Source: Mycobacterium paraseoulense (GTDB lineage Bacteria; Actinomycetota; Actinomycetes; Mycobacteriales; Mycobacteriaceae). Taken from it: 64,000 nucleotides of DNA. A model generated the notes under the pieces. It ran no database searches, was not told where the DNA came from, and was given only the letters and a program-made list of their open reading frames with translations. Below are positions 24,901-38,500 of the stretch, piece after piece. Location: the NCBI RefSeq assembly GCF_010731655.1, contig NZ_AP022619.1:3720001-3784000 (forward strand), in the 5' to 3' direction. Positions within the stretch are counted from its first letter, which is position 1. Every line of letters starts with the position of its first letter. Made by a program: the position numbers and the translations under genes.

Positions 24901-27900
24901 GTCGGCGATCGACGTGCTCGAGCCCGATGAGCGCAGCCGCCTCGACGACATGGGCAATCGGGCGGCGCTGACCGGGCCACCATCGGGGCCGGTGTCGATC
25001 CCGGAACTGTTCGCCGGCCGGCTGGCCCGTTCCCAGCAGGCGGTGGCAATCAGTTGCGCGGGCCGGTCGTTCACCTATCAGGATCTCGACGAAGCCTCGA
25101 ATGACCTGGCGCATAATATATCTGGCTGCGGCGCCGGCCGGGGCTCGTGTGTGGCGCTGCTGTTGGAACGCTCCGCCGAAGCTGTCATCGCCATGCTCGC
25201 GGTGCTCAAGGCCGGCGCGGCGTACCTGGCGATCGACCCGGCACTGCCCGACGAGCGGATCGGATTCATGTTGAGCGACGCCGCGCCGATCGTCGCGGTT
25301 ACCACCACCGCGCTGCGCCCACGGCTGGCCGGATGTGCCCTGGCCGTCATCGATATCACCGACGACCGCACGGCCGCTCCACCCCGCTGCGAGCTACCCA
25401 CGTCCGTAGCGGAGGATATCGCCTACCTCATCTACACTTCGGGCACCACGGGCGTACCCAAAGGGGTTGCGATCACGCATCACAACCTGGCCCATCTGGT
25501 CGATTCAGCGTCGGCGCACCTACCCGCAGACCAGGTGTGGACGCAGTGCCACTCCTACGCGTTCGACTTCTCCGTCTGGGAGATCTGGGCCGCGCTGCTC
25601 GGCGGAGGGCGCCTGGTCGTGGTGCCCGAGCAGGTGGTGAGCTCACCGAGAGACTTCCACGCCCTGCTCGTCGCCGAACACGTCACCGTGCTCACCCAGA
25701 CTCCGTCGGCCGCCGCGACGCTCTCCCCGCAAGGCCTGGAGTCCGTTGCGCTGCTGCTCGGAGGCGAGGCCTGCCCGGCCGAGCTGGTGGACCGGTGGGC
25801 CCCCGAGCGGGTGGTGATCAACGCCTACGGCCCCACCGAAACCACCGTCTACGCAACGCTCACCGCCCCGCTGGCGGCGGGTTCGGGGACGGTCCCGATC
25901 GGTGCACCGGTGTCGACAACGGCATTGTTCGTTCTCGACGAATGGCTCCACCCGGTGCCGCCGGGAGTGGTCGGCGAACTCTATGTGGCCGGACGCGGCG
26001 TCGGCGTCGGCTATGTCGGCCGGCCCGGGCTGACCGCCGCTCAGTTCGTGCCCTGCCCCTTCGGTGCGCCAGGCGCGCGGATGTATCGCACCGGGGACCT
26101 GGTGCGCTGGGGTCCCGACGCGCAACTGCATTACCTGGGCCGCGCCGACGACCAGGTCAAAATCCGCGGCTACCGAGTCGAACTCGGCGAAGTCCAGACC
26201 GCGCTCGCCGAACTCGACGGCGTCGAACAGGCCGCGGTCATCACCCGCGAAGACCGCCCGGGCGACAAGCGCCTCGTCGGATACATCGTCGAAACGACCA
26301 CAGGGACAGTCGATCCCGCTGCGGCACGGGCCACACTGGCCGAGCGACTGCCCGGTCATATGGTCCCCTTGGCGATCGTGGTGTTGCAGGCGCTGCCGCT
26401 GACGGTCAACGGCAAACTCGACGCCCGGGCCCTTCCCCCACCCGACTACACCACCGAGCACTACCGTGCCCCCGCCACCGCCGTTGAGGAGATCCTGGCC
26501 GGCATCTACGCCCAGGTGCTGGGTGTCGAGCGGGTCGGTGTCGATGACTCGTTTTTCAACCTGGGCGGGGACTCACTGTCGGCGATGCGTTTGATTGCCG
26601 CCATCAACACCGGGCTGGACGCGGACCTCGCCGTGCGCGCGTTGTTCGACGCGCCCACGGTTGCGCAGTTGGCACCCTGTCTCGACGGCGAGGCTTCCCG
26701 TCGTGAGCCGTTGGTGGTGTGCCGGCGCCCCGCGGTGATTCCACTCTCGTTCACCCAAAACCGGCTGTGGGTTCTCGACCAGTTGCAGGGGCCCTCAGCG
26801 GTCTACAACATTCCAGTGGCACTCAGGCTGGCCGGCACGCTTGATGCAGAAGCGCTCGACGCATCGCTGGCCGACGTGGTGACCCGGCACGAAAGCCTGC
26901 GCACGATATTTCCCGCACCCGACGGGATACCGCAGCAACTCGTCGTTTCTGCTGATCGGGCGGATTTTGGTTGGGCTGTCATCGACGCCACCGCATGGCC
27001 GCCGGCCCGACTCGATGAGGCAATCGATGAAGCGGCACGCCATCCCTTTGCTTTGGAATCCGAAATCCCGTTGCGGGCCAAACTCTTCCGTGTCGCCGAT
27101 GAGGAGCATGTGCTGGTGTGCGTGGTCCACCACATCGCTTTTGACGGGTGGTCACTGGCGCCGATGATCCGCGATATCGGCGAGGCGTACGCGAGCCGCT
27201 GCGCGGGGCAGGCCCCTGGCTGGCCCGAATTGCCGCTGCAATACGTGGACTACACGCTGTGGCAGCGGGCGCAGTTCGGTGCTCTCGACGACACCGACAG
27301 CCGAATCGCCGCGCAGCTGAAGTATTGGGAAGACGCCCTCGTCGACCTGCCCGAGCGCTTGGAGTTGCCGACGGATCGGCCTTATCCCTCGGTGGCTGAT
27401 CAGCGTGGCGCCCAGGTGGCCGTGGACTGGCCGCCCGAGTTGCAGCGACGCATACGCGAGGTTGCTCGCGACTTCAACGCGACGAGCTTCATGGTGGTTC
27501 AGACCGCCTTGGCGGTGCTGCTGTCGCGGCTCGGCTCGAGTTCCGACGTGGCGGTGGGTTTCCCGATCGCCGGACGTCGTGATCCCGCGCTCGACGACCT
27601 GGTGGGTTTCTTCGTCAACACCTTGGTGCTGCGGGTCGACGTGGCCGGAGATCCAACCGCTGCCGAGTTGTTGGCTCAAGTGCGTCGGCGTAGCCTGCTT
27701 GCCTTCGAGCATCAAGACGTGCCGTTTGAGGTGCTCGTCGACCGGCTCAACCCCACCCGGTCGTTGAGCCATCATCCGCTGGTTCAGGTGGCATTGGCGT
27801 GGCAGAACCTGCCGGGGGACGCCAGCGAGGCTGCCGCCGGGTCGGCGTTGGGTGATCTGCAGGTGACCGAGGTGCCGATAGGCACCCACACCGCCCGCAT

Positions 27901-30900
27901 GGACCTGACCTTCTCGCTGTCCGAACACTGGACCGATGCCAATGCGCCCGACGGCATTCGGGGCGCGGTTGAATTCCGCACCGACGTGTTCGACCCCGAT
28001 ACCGTCAGCACGCTCGTCGAGCGGTTCCAGCGGGTCCTGGTGGCGATGACCGCCGATCCGCGGGCCCGGTTGTCGTCGATCGACGTGTTGGACGCTGCAG
28101 AGCACGCCCGTCTGGACACTACGTCTAACCGGGCGATCCTGACCCGGCCCGAGCCCGAGCCGGTCTCGATACCAGCGCTGTTTGCCGGACGCGTGACGCG
28201 CAACCCCGACGCGGTCGCGATCAGCGACGGGGCGCACTCCTGGACCTACCGCGAACTGGAGGTGGCGTCGAACCGGTTGGCGCACTTCCTGACTGGATAT
28301 GGGGCAGGTCCTGGTGAGAGCGTGGCGCTGCTGTTCTCTCGCTCGGCCGAGGCCATCATCGCGATCTTATCGGTGCTCAAGACCGGGGCGGCTTATCTAC
28401 CGATCGACCCGGCGCTACCGCAGGCGCGGGTCGAATTCATGCTCGCCGATGCCGCGCCGATCGCCGCGATCACCACCACAGACCTGCGGCCGCGGCTGGA
28501 CGGGCACGAGTTGACGGTCCTCGACGTGAGCGACGTCGCCATGGACGCCCAACCCCGCACACCACTGCCTGCGCCGGCCCCCGACGACATCGCGTACCTC
28601 ATCTACACCTCCGGCACCACCGGTGTGCCCAAAGGTGTTGCCATCAGTCATCACAACGTCACGCAACTACTCGAGTCACTGGACGCCGGCCTACCCCCAA
28701 CAGGCGTTTGGCCGCAGTGCCATTCCTTGGCCTTCGACGTCTCGGTGTGGGAGATCTTCGGCGCCCTCCTGCGTGGTGGGCGGGTGGTGGTGGTGAGCGA
28801 AGACGTGACAACGTCACCGACCGACTTCCACGACGCACTGGTCACCGGGCAAATCGATGTGCTCACGCAGACCCCTTCTGCGGCAGGTGTGTTGTCGCCC
28901 GAAGGTTTGGAGGCGGCGGCGCTGGTGGTGGTCGGTGAGGCTTGCGCCCCCGAAGTGGTTGATCGATGGGCGCCCGGGCGAGTGATGATCAATGCCTACG
29001 GCCCGAGCGAGACGACGATGTGCGTCGCGATCAGTGCGCCGTTGACCGCCGGGTCGGGGACCGTGCCCATCGGTGCGCCGGTGCCGGGGGCGGCGTTGTT
29101 CGTCCTGGACGAGTCGTTGCTTCAGGTACCGCCGGGGGTAGTCGGCGAGCTGTACGTCGCCGGTCGCGGCGTAGGCGTCGGCTATCTGCGCCGGGCGGGG
29201 CTGACCGCGGCTCGATTTGTGGCCTGCCCGTTCGGAGGCCCCGGGGCGCGCATGTATCGCACCGGGGATCTGGTGCGCTGGGGCCGCGACGGGCAACTGC
29301 ACTACCTGGGGCGCGCCGACGAACAGGTCAAGATTCGCGGTTACCGCGTCGAACTCGGCGAAATCCGAATGGCCCTGGCCGCGCTCGACGGCGTCGACCA
29401 CGCCGCCGTCATCGCCCGCGAAGACCACCCCGGCGACAAACGGCTGGTCGGCTACATCACCGGCACCGCCGACCCGGTCGCCGCCCGTGCCGCCCTGGCT
29501 GAGCGGCTGCCCGGCTACATGGTGCCCGCTGCCGTTCTCGCATTGGACGTGCTGCCCCTGACAGCCAACAAGAAACTCGACACCCGCGCCCTTCCGGCGC
29601 CCGACTACTCCAAGGTCGATCACTACCGCGCCCCGACCGACGCCGTCGAGGAAATCCTCGCGGGCGTCTACGCCCAGGTCCTGGGACTCGAGCACGTAGG
29701 GGTGGACGACTCCTTCTTCGACCTTGGCGGCGACAGCATTTCGTCGATGCAGGTGGTCGCCCGCGCCCGCGCCGCCGGCCTCGCGTGCCGCCCGCGCGAC
29801 ATCTTCGTCGAACAGACCGTGGCCCGACTTGCCCGCGTAGCCCACGTCACCGAGGGCCTTGGCGCCGTTGTGGATGGCGGCATCGGGCCGATCACGCCCA
29901 CCCCAATCATGCGCTGGCTGCACAACATCGACGGCCCCGTCGATCAGTTCAACCAAACCATGCTGATACAGGCGCCGCCCGGGGTCACCCAGGCCGACGT
30001 GGTGGTGGTCCTGCAAGCCCTGCTGGACCGCCACGCCATGCTGCGGCTGCACGTCGCCGATGGCGATGCCGGCGAGTGGACGCTGGCCGTGCGCGAGGCC
30101 GGTGCGGTGGATGCCGGGGGGTGCCTGCACGGCGTCGAGGTGTTGACCGAGGCCGCAGTGGCGGATGCCCGGTCGCGCCTAGACCCCGCCGGCGGGGTGA
30201 TGCTGAGCGCGCTGTGGATGGCCGACACCGGTCAGCTGGCGCTGATCATCCACCATCTCGCTGTGGACGCAGTGTCCTGGCGAATCCTGTTGGAAGATCT
30301 CAACATCGCCTGGGCTCAACACCGTAGCGGCCAGCCGGTCGCACTGCCCGCGGGCGGGACTCCATTCCAGCGCTGGGCGGCACTACTCGCCGAGCACGCC
30401 CACCAGCCTGCGGTGGTGGATCTTGCCGGCACCTGGCAACAGGTCGCGGCGACCCCGGCCGCCCTGCCCCCTCCGGAACCCGAGACTGACACCTACGCCA
30501 GCGCGGGACACCTGGCGGTTTCGCTGGACACCGAGACCACCCGCCTGCTGCTCGGTGAGGTTCCCGCGGCCTTTCGTGCTGGCATCCAAGACATCCTGCT
30601 GATCGCCTTCGGGTTGGCGTGGTCCGAGTTCTCGGGCTCGAGGGGTGGCGCGTCGATCGGGATCGACGTCGAGGGCCACGGCCGGTACGAGGACCTGGCC
30701 CCTGATGTCGACCTGTCCCGCACCGTGGGCTGGTTCACCACCAAGTACCCGGTGTCGCTGGCGGTCGATGGGCTGCGCTGGACGCAGCTGGTGGCCGGTG
30801 ACGCTGCCGTCGGCCCAATCGTCAAGCGGGCCAAGGAACAACTGCGCGGCCTGCCCGACGGCCTGACCTACGGTCTGCTGCGCTACCTCAACACCGATGT

Positions 30901-32536
30901 CGCACTCCCCGGGTCCGATCCGACGATCGGGTTCAACTATTTCGGGCGGCTGGGCGCGGCCGAGGTGGCCGTCGATCTGTGGCGGATCAGCCAGGATGGT
31001 CTGGCGATCTCCACCTCCGCGGCGGCGGTGCCCATGCCGCTGGCGCACACCCTGGACCTCAATGCCGGCACTGTCGACACGGCCACCGGCCCCCACCTGC
31101 ACGCCGACTGGACCTGGGCGCCTTCGGCGCTCGATCACACCCGGGTCGCCCGGCTCAGCCAGCTGTGGTTCGAGGCGCTGGCGGGCATCTGTGCCCACGT
31201 CCAACGCGGCGGCGGCGGTATCACCCCCTCCGACGTCTCCCCCGCCCACCTCACCCAAAGGCAGATCGACGAACTGCAGCGGCAGTACCGGATCGCCGAC
31301 ATCCTGCCGCTCACCCCTCTCCAGCAGGGACTGCTGTTCCACTCCGCCCGGCAGAACAGCGACAACGACCTGTACGCAATGCAACTCGACATCACCGTCG
31401 CCGGCCCGCTCCACCCCGATCGCCTGCACGATGCCGTGAACGCCGTCGTCGCCCGTCACCCCAACCTGGCCGCCCGATTCTGCAGTAAATTCGACCAGCC
31501 GGTACAAATCATCCCATCCGATCCCCAAATACCTTGGCAATACTTGGAATTCGATACGGACATCGATGAGCGGGTCCGGCAAATATGCGCCGCCGAGCGC
31601 GCCGCGGTATGCGACCTCAAGGTCTCGCCGGCTTTTCGGGTCGCTCTGATCCGTACCGCGCGCGAACAGTACCGCGTCGTCCTGACCAATCACCACATCG
31701 TGCTCGACGGGTGGTCATTGCCCATCCTGCTGCACGAGATCTTCGCCAGTTACTACGGCCAGCGGCTGCCGGCGGCCGGGTCATATCGTCGGTTTGTCAC
31801 CTGGCTCGCCGAGCGAGACCTGCCCGCCGCCGAGGCGGCCTGGCGTGAGGTGCTGGCCGGGTTCGAGATTCCCACACTGGTCGGACCGCCGGGCCCGGCC
31901 AAGCTGGGACCGCGAGCCGTTGCCTCTGCTCGGGTGCCCGAGGACACCACCAAGGCCGTCAACGAGCTGGCCCGCTCCTGTCGCACCACCGTCAACACCG
32001 TGCTTCAGGGCGCCTGGGCACAGGTATTGATGTCGATGACGGGCCGGCGTGACGTCGTCTTCGGCGCCGCGGTCTCGGGACGGCCCGCCGAGGTGGCAGA
32101 CGCGGAATCGATTGTGGGGCTGATGATCAACACGGTCCCGGTGCGGGCCACCATCACACCGGCCACCACCATCGCCGACCTGCTCGGCCAGCTCCAGAGT
32201 GCCCACAACCACACACTCGACCATCAGCATCTGGCGCTCAACGAAATTCACCGCATCACCGGGCACGACCAACTGTTCGACACGCTGTTCGTGTTCGAGA
32301 ACTACCCGATCGACGCCACCGCACTGGTGAGCAACAACGGATTGGCCATCACCGACTTCACCGGCACCGAATCCACCCATTACCCGCTGACGATGCAGGC
32401 CAGACCCGACCGCGAATTGCTCCTGCGCGTCGAATACGACAGCCACGTGTTCGATGCGGCCGCAATCGAGGCATTGATCGAGCGCTTCCAGCGGGCGCTG
32501 ATGGCCATGACCACCGACGTGGAGAGTCAATCGTGA
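15983..32536 (+). CDS. Nonribosomal peptide synthetase 1 (C-A-T, C-A-T-E, C-A-T, C-A-T-E, C)
   Basis: 5517-aa synthetase that probably takes the PKS acyl chain and adds four residues. C1 (residues 7-440, HHIVVD at 137-142) diverges from the other C domains and looks like a starter/lipoinitiation domain. A1-T1 (phosphopantetheine serine S983). C2 (HHIAFD from 1168), A2, T2 (S2041), E2 (HHLAVD from 2213). C3 (HHIVLD from 2693), A3, T3 (S3531). C4 (HHIAFD from 3716), A4, T4 (S4585), E4 (HHLAVD from 4757). C5 (HHIVLD from 5237) ends the protein, so module 5 is split between two polypeptides. C domains following E (C3, C5) begin LPLTPLQ and resemble DCL types; C2 and C4 begin PLSF and resemble LCL types, consistent with D residues at 2 and 4. 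Hand-aligned specificity codes are A1 DAESLAGVCK, A2 DFWSMAGIYK, A3 DFWTLGAVYK and A4 DVWTVVAMCK; I cannot name the substrates with confidence. ATG 15983, with AAGGGGG just upstream, is preferred to a GTG at 15956 that would overlap the PKS end. Confidence 0.93.
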   Translation: MERDGLALPLTPGQLDIWLAQETGRFTTEWQLGLFAKIEGRLQREPFEWAIRRALREAEPVRATFFEEHGQVLQRTIDDPEIELVVHDLSGSHDPLHEAYEIASSIQRTPMPLTGPLFRFALFQLRPDEFYWFTCCHHIVVDASGIALVGHRIATIYSAVVSGAPLPPPLFGSLEDLVRCEAEYEASADYLEDQAYWTQNLPSESGLDHWFPQDASERGASAPVRLDPVVLRRVQELSQARDMPRSSVVTAACALLVHGWCAQGSEVVLDFPVSRRVDPEAKTLPGVFSGVVPLLLTISPDATVAEFCHHVDIRIREALQHQRFPVQALERKARLSGWSQPGRRVSVNFLPSAFTLDFGGLAASASFTNSGLTDGFGLFFSAVGDELLFGTEGAGQPFSHLDLADLAERLQDVLVAMTVDPGRKLSSVDPFSADEYGRPDEWGNRAVLAQPPRQPVSIPESFAAQVKRAPEAVAVRFAGRSMTYGELDEAANRLAHLLTEHRAGPGGCVALLLPRSPEAVIAMLAVLKTGAAYLPIDPMHPRSRIEFMLGDATPIAVVTTAGLRSRLDGYDHVVIDINDPAVDARPSTALPLPSPDDIAYIIYTSGTTGVPKGVAVTHHNVTQLLASLNSHLPGQVWAQWHSLAFDASVEEIWSALLFGGRLVVAPESLAHSPEDFQALLVTEQVSVVSQTPSAVAELLPEGLGCAALLVAGEPCPAEIVDRWAPGRVMVNGYGPTETTVCASRSAPLTAGTGAPPIGAPVPGAALFVLDRWLRPVPVDVIGELYIAGRGVGVGYWRRAGLTASRFVACPFGPPGTRMYRSGDLVRWRRDGQLDYLGRADQQVKVRGYRIELGEIQAALAELDGIERAAVIVREDRPGDKRLIGYVTETVAGAVDPADLRKMLGEHLPGYMVPAALVVLQAMPMTVNGKLDTRALPAPEYGDADRYRAPTNPTEEILTVIYAQVLGAERVGIDESFFELGGDSLSAMRLVAAINKSMDASLSLRTLFDAPTVALLAPRLIEGGPGREPLVAVERPATVPLSFAQSRLWFLEQLHDGATPYNMPTAFRISGPLNVEALCAALDDVVARHESLRTVFPDLDGVSFQRVLAPRSGMWQRGDAAVVPLAEQDVAGELRSLARHQFDLSSDIPIRVQIYSVGPEHYVVGIVVHHIAFDGLSLAPMVRDISAAYRARQQGLAPDWVGLPVQYVDYTLWQRAQFGDLDDGDSPIAAQLAYWEDALAGMPERVELPTDRPYPPLADQRGATVAVEWPAELQQRVRAVARECDATSFMVIQAGLAVLLSRLGSSSDVVLGFPTAGRDDPALDDLVGFFVNTLPLRVDLSGDPTVAELLTQVRLKALAALEHRDVPFEVLVERLNPARSLTHHPLVQVMLAWQNLHGSTADPGAGLALGDLQVAQMPIATHTARMDLTFNLGERFTGSSEPDGISGTVEFRADVFELRTVASLIGRLQRVLVAMTADPQAALSSIDVLDSDERVRLDVLGHRAALTQPTRAVSIPALFAEQVARTPEAVALRCGQRSWTYRELDEASNRLAHLLIDYGAGPGACVALLFARSAEAIVAIVAVLKTGAAYLPIDPMVPDERIAFLVTDAVPIAVLTTTALRPRLSERDLAVLEIDDSRIDARPNTGLPAPAPGDIAHIIYTSGTTGVPKGVAVTHHNITRLFDGLQVGIRLGPEQVWTQCHSYAFDFSVWEIWGALLSGGRLVVVPDQVTRSPEDLHALLIAEQVTVFSQTPSALAALSPHGLEAVALMAAGEACPPEVVDRWAPGRVMVNGYGPTETTIYAAISAQLTSHGAVVPIGVPVPGTALFVLDPWLHRVPPGVVGELYVAGRGVGVGYIDRAGLTASRFVACPFGPPGMRMYRSGDLVRWRPDGQLDYLGRADQQVKIRGYRIELGEIQTALAAVEGVEHAAVITREDRPGDKRLVGYITETITGAVDPAEARAALADRLPGFLVPAAIVAVDALPMTVNGKLDSRALPAPDYTTEHYRAPATPVEEILAGIYAQVLGLERVGIDDSFFDLGGDSILSMQVVAHARDAGLSCRPRDIFVEQTVARLARIAGITDGHDAVIDEGIGPITPTPIMRWLFDIDGPVDQFNQTISLQAPSGVTPTDVLAVLQALIDHHPMLRLRVDDDGTEGRALTVPDIGVVQAGECLHSVDVLTDEALAQARSRLSPAAARMLSAVWVSTTGRLVLIVHHLAVDAVSWRILLDDLSIAWAQHHRGQPITLLTGGTSYQRWAAILEQLAHTRAVIDQADTWKHITSVGAALPGPRPEDTYTSAGHLTVALDTETTRRLLTEVPAAFHTGIHEILLIAYALAWIEFLGADDTPLGIDVEGHGRHEELGHDVDLSRTVGWFTAKYPVALTVGGLRWEQVVTGDPVLGPIVKRLKEQLRALPHPLTYGMLRYLNTDSDLTGPDPTIGFNYLGRLGGPAADMSGDRWGASQDSLGVTGAAAAVPVPLSHTAELNAGTIDTDTGPRLNAAWTWAPSALDHTQIARVSQLWFDALTGICAHVQHGGGGLTPSDITPARLTQYQIDELQAQYDVADVLPLTPLQEGLLFHAGTAAGLGDLYAMQIDITVTGPLDPRRLHGAVQNVIKRHPNLAARFCPQFDQPVQIIPADPEILWQYLQFDSDVNDHLGRVCAAERAAVCDLTDAPAFRVALIRTADDQHRIALTFHHIVLDGWSLPILLQEIFASYQGQQLPPATPYRRFVTWLAERDLEAARAAWREALAGFDTPTLVGPPARLKPGPKGTRTFGMSEQTTLALNELARSKHTTLNTVLQAAWAQLLMGMTGQRDIVFGTAVSGRPVELAGAETMVGLLINTVPVRATITPATSTADLLDQLHNANNRTLDHQHLALNEIHRATGYDQLFDTLFVYENYPIDATTFAGAGGLIITEFTGREANHYPLTMQAAPGPELGFRIEYDTHVFDAENVDTLINRLRRIILTMIADPQLQLSAIDVLEPDERSRLDDMGNRAALTGPPSGPVSIPELFAGRLARSQQAVAISCAGRSFTYQDLDEASNDLAHNISGCGAGRGSCVALLLERSAEAVIAMLAVLKAGAAYLAIDPALPDERIGFMLSDAAPIVAVTTTALRPRLAGCALAVIDITDDRTAAPPRCELPTSVAEDIAYLIYTSGTTGVPKGVAITHHNLAHLVDSASAHLPADQVWTQCHSYAFDFSVWEIWAALLGGGRLVVVPEQVVSSPRDFHALLVAEHVTVLTQTPSAAATLSPQGLESVALLLGGEACPAELVDRWAPERVVINAYGPTETTVYATLTAPLAAGSGTVPIGAPVSTTALFVLDEWLHPVPPGVVGELYVAGRGVGVGYVGRPGLTAAQFVPCPFGAPGARMYRTGDLVRWGPDAQLHYLGRADDQVKIRGYRVELGEVQTALAELDGVEQAAVITREDRPGDKRLVGYIVETTTGTVDPAAARATLAERLPGHMVPLAIVVLQALPLTVNGKLDARALPPPDYTTEHYRAPATAVEEILAGIYAQVLGVERVGVDDSFFNLGGDSLSAMRLIAAINTGLDADLAVRALFDAPTVAQLAPCLDGEASRREPLVVCRRPAVIPLSFTQNRLWVLDQLQGPSAVYNIPVALRLAGTLDAEALDASLADVVTRHESLRTIFPAPDGIPQQLVVSADRADFGWAVIDATAWPPARLDEAIDEAARHPFALESEIPLRAKLFRVADEEHVLVCVVHHIAFDGWSLAPMIRDIGEAYASRCAGQAPGWPELPLQYVDYTLWQRAQFGALDDTDSRIAAQLKYWEDALVDLPERLELPTDRPYPSVADQRGAQVAVDWPPELQRRIREVARDFNATSFMVVQTALAVLLSRLGSSSDVAVGFPIAGRRDPALDDLVGFFVNTLVLRVDVAGDPTAAELLAQVRRRSLLAFEHQDVPFEVLVDRLNPTRSLSHHPLVQVALAWQNLPGDASEAAAGSALGDLQVTEVPIGTHTARMDLTFSLSEHWTDANAPDGIRGAVEFRTDVFDPDTVSTLVERFQRVLVAMTADPRARLSSIDVLDAAEHARLDTTSNRAILTRPEPEPVSIPALFAGRVTRNPDAVAISDGAHSWTYRELEVASNRLAHFLTGYGAGPGESVALLFSRSAEAIIAILSVLKTGAAYLPIDPALPQARVEFMLADAAPIAAITTTDLRPRLDGHELTVLDVSDVAMDAQPRTPLPAPAPDDIAYLIYTSGTTGVPKGVAISHHNVTQLLESLDAGLPPTGVWPQCHSLAFDVSVWEIFGALLRGGRVVVVSEDVTTSPTDFHDALVTGQIDVLTQTPSAAGVLSPEGLEAAALVVVGEACAPEVVDRWAPGRVMINAYGPSETTMCVAISAPLTAGSGTVPIGAPVPGAALFVLDESLLQVPPGVVGELYVAGRGVGVGYLRRAGLTAARFVACPFGGPGARMYRTGDLVRWGRDGQLHYLGRADEQVKIRGYRVELGEIRMALAALDGVDHAAVIAREDHPGDKRLVGYITGTADPVAARAALAERLPGYMVPAAVLALDVLPLTANKKLDTRALPAPDYSKVDHYRAPTDAVEEILAGVYAQVLGLEHVGVDDSFFDLGGDSISSMQVVARARAAGLACRPRDIFVEQTVARLARVAHVTEGLGAVVDGGIGPITPTPIMRWLHNIDGPVDQFNQTMLIQAPPGVTQADVVVVLQALLDRHAMLRLHVADGDAGEWTLAVREAGAVDAGGCLHGVEVLTEAAVADARSRLDPAGGVMLSALWMADTGQLALIIHHLAVDAVSWRILLEDLNIAWAQHRSGQPVALPAGGTPFQRWAALLAEHAHQPAVVDLAGTWQQVAATPAALPPPEPETDTYASAGHLAVSLDTETTRLLLGEVPAAFRAGIQDILLIAFGLAWSEFSGSRGGASIGIDVEGHGRYEDLAPDVDLSRTVGWFTTKYPVSLAVDGLRWTQLVAGDAAVGPIVKRAKEQLRGLPDGLTYGLLRYLNTDVALPGSDPTIGFNYFGRLGAAEVAVDLWRISQDGLAISTSAAAVPMPLAHTLDLNAGTVDTATGPHLHADWTWAPSALDHTRVARLSQLWFEALAGICAHVQRGGGGITPSDVSPAHLTQRQIDELQRQYRIADILPLTPLQQGLLFHSARQNSDNDLYAMQLDITVAGPLHPDRLHDAVNAVVARHPNLAARFCSKFDQPVQIIPSDPQIPWQYLEFDTDIDERVRQICAAERAAVCDLKVSPAFRVALIRTAREQYRVVLTNHHIVLDGWSLPILLHEIFASYYGQRLPAAGSYRRFVTWLAERDLPAAEAAWREVLAGFEIPTLVGPPGPAKLGPRAVASARVPEDTTKAVNELARSCRTTVNTVLQGAWAQVLMSMTGRRDVVFGAAVSGRPAEVADAESIVGLMINTVPVRATITPATTIADLLGQLQSAHNHTLDHQHLALNEIHRITGHDQLFDTLFVFENYPIDATALVSNNGLAITDFTGTESTHYPLTMQARPDRELLLRVEYDSHVFDAAAIEALIERFQRALMAMTTDVESQS

Positions 32537-35500
32537 CCACCAACCCAACACGACGGTTGTTCTCCATCGATCTTGTCAACGAGTCGGAGCACGCTCACCT
32601 GGATGAGTGGAGCAACCGGGCGATATTGACCAAGCCCGCCGCGCCGGTGTCGATTCCGGCGCTGTTCTCCGCCCAGGTGGAACGCGACCCCGAGGCGGTG
32701 GCGGTGACCTTCGAGGGCCGCTCGATGACCTACAGCGAGCTCGACGAGGCGTCGAACCGGTTGGCGCACTTACTTGTTGGATACGGCGCTGGCCCGGGCA
32801 CGTGCGTGGCGCTGCTGTTCTCCCGGTCGGCCGAGGCGATCGCGGCGATCCTGGCCGTGCTCAAGACCGGGGCGGCGTACCTGCCGATCGACCCGGCGGT
32901 GCCGGCGACCCGCATAGAATTCATGGTTACCGACGCCGCACCGATTGCCGCGGTCACCACCGCCGCGCAGGCCTGCCGGCTGCACGGGCACGGCCTGACC
33001 GTCATCGACATCGACGACCCGCGCATCGCCACCCAGCCCTGTGCCGCACTACCGGCCCCGGCCCCCGACGGCATCGCCCACATCATCTACACCTCGGGCA
33101 CCACCGGCGTCCCCAAAGGCGTTGCGGCTACCCATCACAACGTCACCCGCCTTTTCGACTCACTCGACGTCGGGCTGGAACTGACCCCGGCGCAGGTGTG
33201 GACCCAGTGCCATTCCTACGCCTTCGACTTCTCCGTGTGGGAGATCTGGGGCGCCCTGCTGTTCGGCGGGCGCCTGGTCGTGGTGCCCGAGGCGATAGCC
33301 GGCTCGCCGCCCGACCTGCACGCCCTGCTCGTCGCCGAGCACGTCACCGTGTTGAGCCAAACCCCCTCAGCGGCAGCCGCACTCTCCCCCGGAGGATTGG
33401 AATCGGTGGCGCTGATCGCCGCCGGTGAGGCCTGCCCCGCCGACCTGGTCGACCGCTGGGCGCCCGGGCGCGTGATGATCAACGGCTACGGCCCGACCGA
33501 AACCACCGTCTACGCCACCATCAGCGCCCCACTGGCCCCCGGTTCGGCGGTGGTGCCCATCGGGACACCCGTGCCGGGGGCGGCGCTGTTCGTCCTCGAC
33601 GAGTCGCTGCACCCGGTGCCGCCCGGGGCGGTCGGTGAACTCTACGTGGCCGGTCACGGCGTCGGAGTCGGGTATGTGCGCCGGGCCGGGTTGACCGCGT
33701 CGCGGTTTGTCGCCTGCCCCTTCGGCGGAGCAGGAGCGCGGATGTATCGCACCGGGGATCTGGTGCGCTGGGGCCGCAACGGCCAACTGGACTACCTGGG
33801 GCGCGCCGACGAACAGGTCAAGATCCGCGGCTACCGCATCGAACTCGGCGAAATCCAAGCGGCCCTGACCGCACTCGACGGCGTCGACCGCGCCGCCGTC
33901 ATCGCCCGCGAAGACCGCCCCGGAGACAAACGGCTCGTGGGCTACATCATCGGCACCGCCGACCCGACCACCGCGCGTGCCGCGCTGGCCGAGCGGCTCC
34001 CCGGCTACATGGTGCCAGCCGCGATCGTGACGTTGCAGACGCTGCCCGTCACGGTCAACGGGAAACTCGACACCCGCGCCCTGCCGGCCCCGGAATACCA
34101 GGATGCCGACCACTACCGCGCCCCCACCAACGCCGTGGAAGAGATCCTGGCCGACATCTACGCCCAAGTCCTCGGACTGGACCGGGTCGGCGTCGATGAC
34201 TCGTTCTTCGACCTGGGCGGGAATTCGGTGTCCGCGATGCGCCTCGTCGCCGCGCTCAACACCGCCCTGGACGCCGACCTCGACATGCACGCCCTGTTCG
34301 ACTTCCCCACGATTGCCCAATTGACGCCCCGTATCAGCAGGGAGGGTGGTCGGCGTAAGCCGTTGGTGGCCGTCGAGCGGCCCGCGGTGGTGCCGTTGTC
34401 GTTTGCCCAGAATCGGTTGTGGTTCCTCGACCAATTGCAAGGGCCCTCAGCGGTTTACAACATGGCGGTGGTCTTGCGGTTGCGCGGGCACCTCGATGTC
34501 GACGCACTGGGTGCGGGGATGGTCGACGTGGTGGCGCGCCATGAGAGCCTGCGCACACTGATCGCCGCACCCGACGGCATACCCCAGCAGCAGGTGGTGT
34601 CCGCCGAGCCGACCGATTTCGGTTGGGAAATCATCGACGCCGCCGCCTGGTCGCCGGGCCGGCTGAGTGCGGCCATCGAGGAGGCGGCGGGTCACACCTT
34701 TGACCTGGCAACCCAAATCCCGTTGCGGGCAAAGCTTTTCCGCGTCAACGATGATGAGCACGTGTTGGTGGGTGTGGTGCACCATATCGCCGCCGACGGC
34801 TGGTCGATCACCCCTCTGATGCGTGACCTGGGCATCGCGTATGCCAGCCGAAGCGCGGGGCGGTCCCCAGCATGGGCCGAATTGCCGTTGCAATACGTCG
34901 ATTACACGTTGTGGCAACGCGAACAGTTTGGTGATCTGGACGACGACCACAGCCCGATCGCCGGCCAACTGGCCTACTGGCAGGATGCCCTGGCCGGCAT
35001 GCCCGAATGCCTGCACTTGCCAATCGATCGGCCCTATCCGCCGGTGGCCGATCAGCGCGGCGCCAAGGCAGCCGTGGACTGGCCTGCGGCGCTCCAGCAA
35101 CGAGTTCGCGAGCTCGCCGTCGAGCACAACGCGACCAGCTTCATGGTGGTGCAGACGGCCCTGGCGGTGCTGCTGTCGCGGCTCAGCGCGAGTTCCGATG
35201 TGGCGGTGGGGTTTCCGATCGCCGGCCGTGGTGATCCTGCTCTCGACGAGCTGGTCGGGTTCTTCGTCAACACCCTGGTGTTGCGGGTCGATCTGACCGG
35301 AGATCCCAGCTTTGCCGAGCTGCTGGCCCAGGTGCGCCGGCGTAGCCTGGCCGCCTACGATCGTCAGGACGTGCCCTTCGAGGTGCTGGTCGAGCGCCTC
35401 AACCCCGCCCGATCCCTGGCCCATCACCCGCTGATCCAGGTGATGTTGTCCTGGCAGAACCTTCCCGGGCACGAAAACCATGATCCCGCCGCCGGATTGG

Positions 35501-38500
35501 CGCTGGGCGATCTGCAGGTCACCCAGGTGCCGGTGGACAGCCACACCGCCCGGATGGATCTGTCGTTTTCCCTGGCCGAGCGCTTCACCGAGACCGGTGC
35601 GGCCGCCGGGATCGGCGGGGCGGTGGAATTCCGCACCGACGTGTTCGACACGGCAACCGTCGACGCCTTCATCGAGCGGTTCGAACGCGTCCTGGAGGCG
35701 ATGACCGCCGACCCGGACCAGCGGTTGTCGTCGGTGGACGTGCTGGATGCCGGTGAGCATGCCCGGCTGGATGAGATCGGCAACCGGGCGGTGTTGACCG
35801 GGCCCGCACCGGCGCCCGCGTCCGTTCCGGAGTTGTTCGCCGACCACGTGACCCGCTCGCCGCAGGCGGTCGCGATCCGCTGCGGCGGCCGCTCACTGAC
35901 CTACCGCGAACTCGACGAGGCCGCGAACCGGCTGGGGCACCTGCTGGCCGCCGATGGTGTGCGGCCGGGCTCGTGTGTGGCGCTGTTGATGGAGCGGTCC
36001 GCGCACGCGGTCGCGGCCATGCTGGCGGTACTCAAGTCCGGGGCGGCCTATCTGGCGATCGACCCCGCGCTGCCCGATACCCGGATCGAGTTCATGATCA
36101 CCGATGCCGCGCCGATCGCCGCTGTCACGACCGCGGGCCTGCGGTCGCGACTGGACGGGTACGACCTGCTGGTCATCGATGTCGACGATCCCGCTGTCGA
36201 CGGCCAGCCCGATACCGCATTGCCGGCGCCAGCCCCGGACGGCATCGCCTACCTGATCTACACCTCGGGCACTACCGGCGTCCCCAAGGGCGTGGCCATC
36301 AACCACCGCAACCTGACCCACTTGGCTCGGTCAGCGCCCCCAGGCCTGCCCGGTGCCCAGGTGTGGACCCAATGCCACTCCTATGCCTTCGACTTCTCGG
36401 TGTGGGAGATCTGGGCTGCGCTCCTCGGCGGAGGGCGCCTGGTGGTGGTACCCGAGGAGGTGACGGCCTCGCCAGAGGACTTCCACGCCTTCTTGGTCGG
36501 CGAACAGGTCAACGTGCTCACCCAGACCCCGTCCGCGGTGACCGCACTCTCGCCGCAGGGGTTGGATTCGGTGGCGTTGCTGCTCGGCGGTGAGGCCGTC
36601 CCCGCCGAGGTGGTGGATCGGTGGGCACCCGGACGGGTGGTGATCAACGCATACGGCCCGACCGAGGCGACGGTGTACGCGTCGATGAGCGCGCCGTTAC
36701 AGGCGGGGTCGGGTGCGGCGCCGATCGGGGCGCCGGTGGCGACCGCGGCCTTGTTCGTCCTCGACGAATGGCTGCGCCCCCTGCCGGCCGGGGTGGTCGG
36801 CGAGTTGTACGTGGCCGGCCACGGCGTGGGGGTCGGGTATGTGCGGCGGCCCGGGTTGACCGCGGCCCGGTTCGTCCCCTGTCCCTTCGGCGGACCCGGG
36901 ACGCGGATGTATCGCACCGGCGATCTGGTGCGGTGGGGTCCCGATGGACAGCTGCGCTACCTCGGACGCGCGGACGAACAGGTCAAAATCCGCGGGTACC
37001 GCATCGAACTCGGTGAGATCCAGGCCGCACTGGCCGGGCTGGACGGTGTCGACCAGGCGGTGGTGATCGCCCGCGAGGACCGTCCCGGCGACAAACGCCT
37101 GGTCGGCTACATCACCGGAACAGCACTCCCGGCCGAGGCGCGCGCCCTGCTCGCTGAGCGGCTCCCCGCCTATATGGTTCCCGCCGCGGTGGTGGCTGTC
37201 GGCGCGTTGCCGTTGACGGTCAACAACAAGCTCGACACCCGCGCCCTGCCGGCACCGGAGTACCGCGATGGCGATCGCTACCGCGCACCGACCAACGCGG
37301 TCGAGGAGGTTCTGGCCGGCATCTACGCCCAGGTGCTGGGGCTGGAGCGGGTCGGGGTCGACGAGTCGTTCTTCGACCTGGGCGGGGACAGCATCTTGTC
37401 GATGCAGGTGGTGGCCCAGGCCCGGGCGGCAGGCCTGACGTGTCGGCCGCGCGACATCTTCGTCGAGCAGACGGTGGCCCGCCTGGCCCGAGTGGCCGTG
37501 GCGGCCGCCGGTGCAGCCGTCCCGGTCGATGAGGGTGTCGGGCCGGTGCCGGCAACCCCGATCATGCGCTGGCTGCACACCGTGGACGGCCCGACCGACC
37601 AGTTCAACCAAACGATGGTCGTGCAAGCACCGGCCGGGGTCTCCGACGTCGACGTGGCGATCGTTCTTCAGGCGCTGCTGGACCGCCACGCCATGCTGCG
37701 GCTACGCGCCGACACCGATGACGCCGGGGGCTGGTCACTCCAGGTTCCCGAGCCGGGTTCGGTCGACTCCGGTGCTTGCCTGCACACCGTCGACGTGCTC
37801 TCGGACGAGGCGCTGTCAGAGGCCCGGTCACGGTTGAACCCGGCCGGCGGGGCGATGGTGCGCGCGGTATGGGCGACCGTCAGCGGCCAGTTGGCGCTGA
37901 TCATTCACCACCTGGCCATCGACGCGGTGTCCTGGCGAATCCTGTTGGAGGACTTGAATATCGCGTGGGCCCAGCATCACAGCGGTCAACCGATTGCGCT
38001 GCCGGCAGCCGGGACCTCATTCGCCCGCTGGGCGGCACTCCTCAATGAGCACGCCCACACCCCAGCGGTCGTCGACCAGGCCGACACCTGGCGAAAGGTG
38101 TTGGCGACCCCGGCCGCGTTACCGCCGGTACAACCCGAACGTGATACCTATGCCAGCGCCGGGCACCTGACGGCAGCACTGGATGTCGAGACGACCCGCC
38201 TGCTGCTCGGCGAGGTGCCCGCGGCGTTTCACACCGGGATCACCGACATCCTGTTGATCGCATTCGGGATGGCCTGGGCCGAATACTTGGGCGCACTCAG
38301 CGACGCGCCCGTCGGCATCGACGTTGAGGGCCATGGGCGCCACGACGACCTTTTCCCCGACGTGGACTTGTCGCGCACCGTGGGCTGGTTCACCACCAAA
38401 TACCCGGTTTCGCTGGCGGTCGGTGGCCTGCGCTGGACCCAGGTCGTGGCCGGCGAGGCGGCGCTGGGTGCGGTGGTCAAAGGCGGCAAAGAACAACTGC

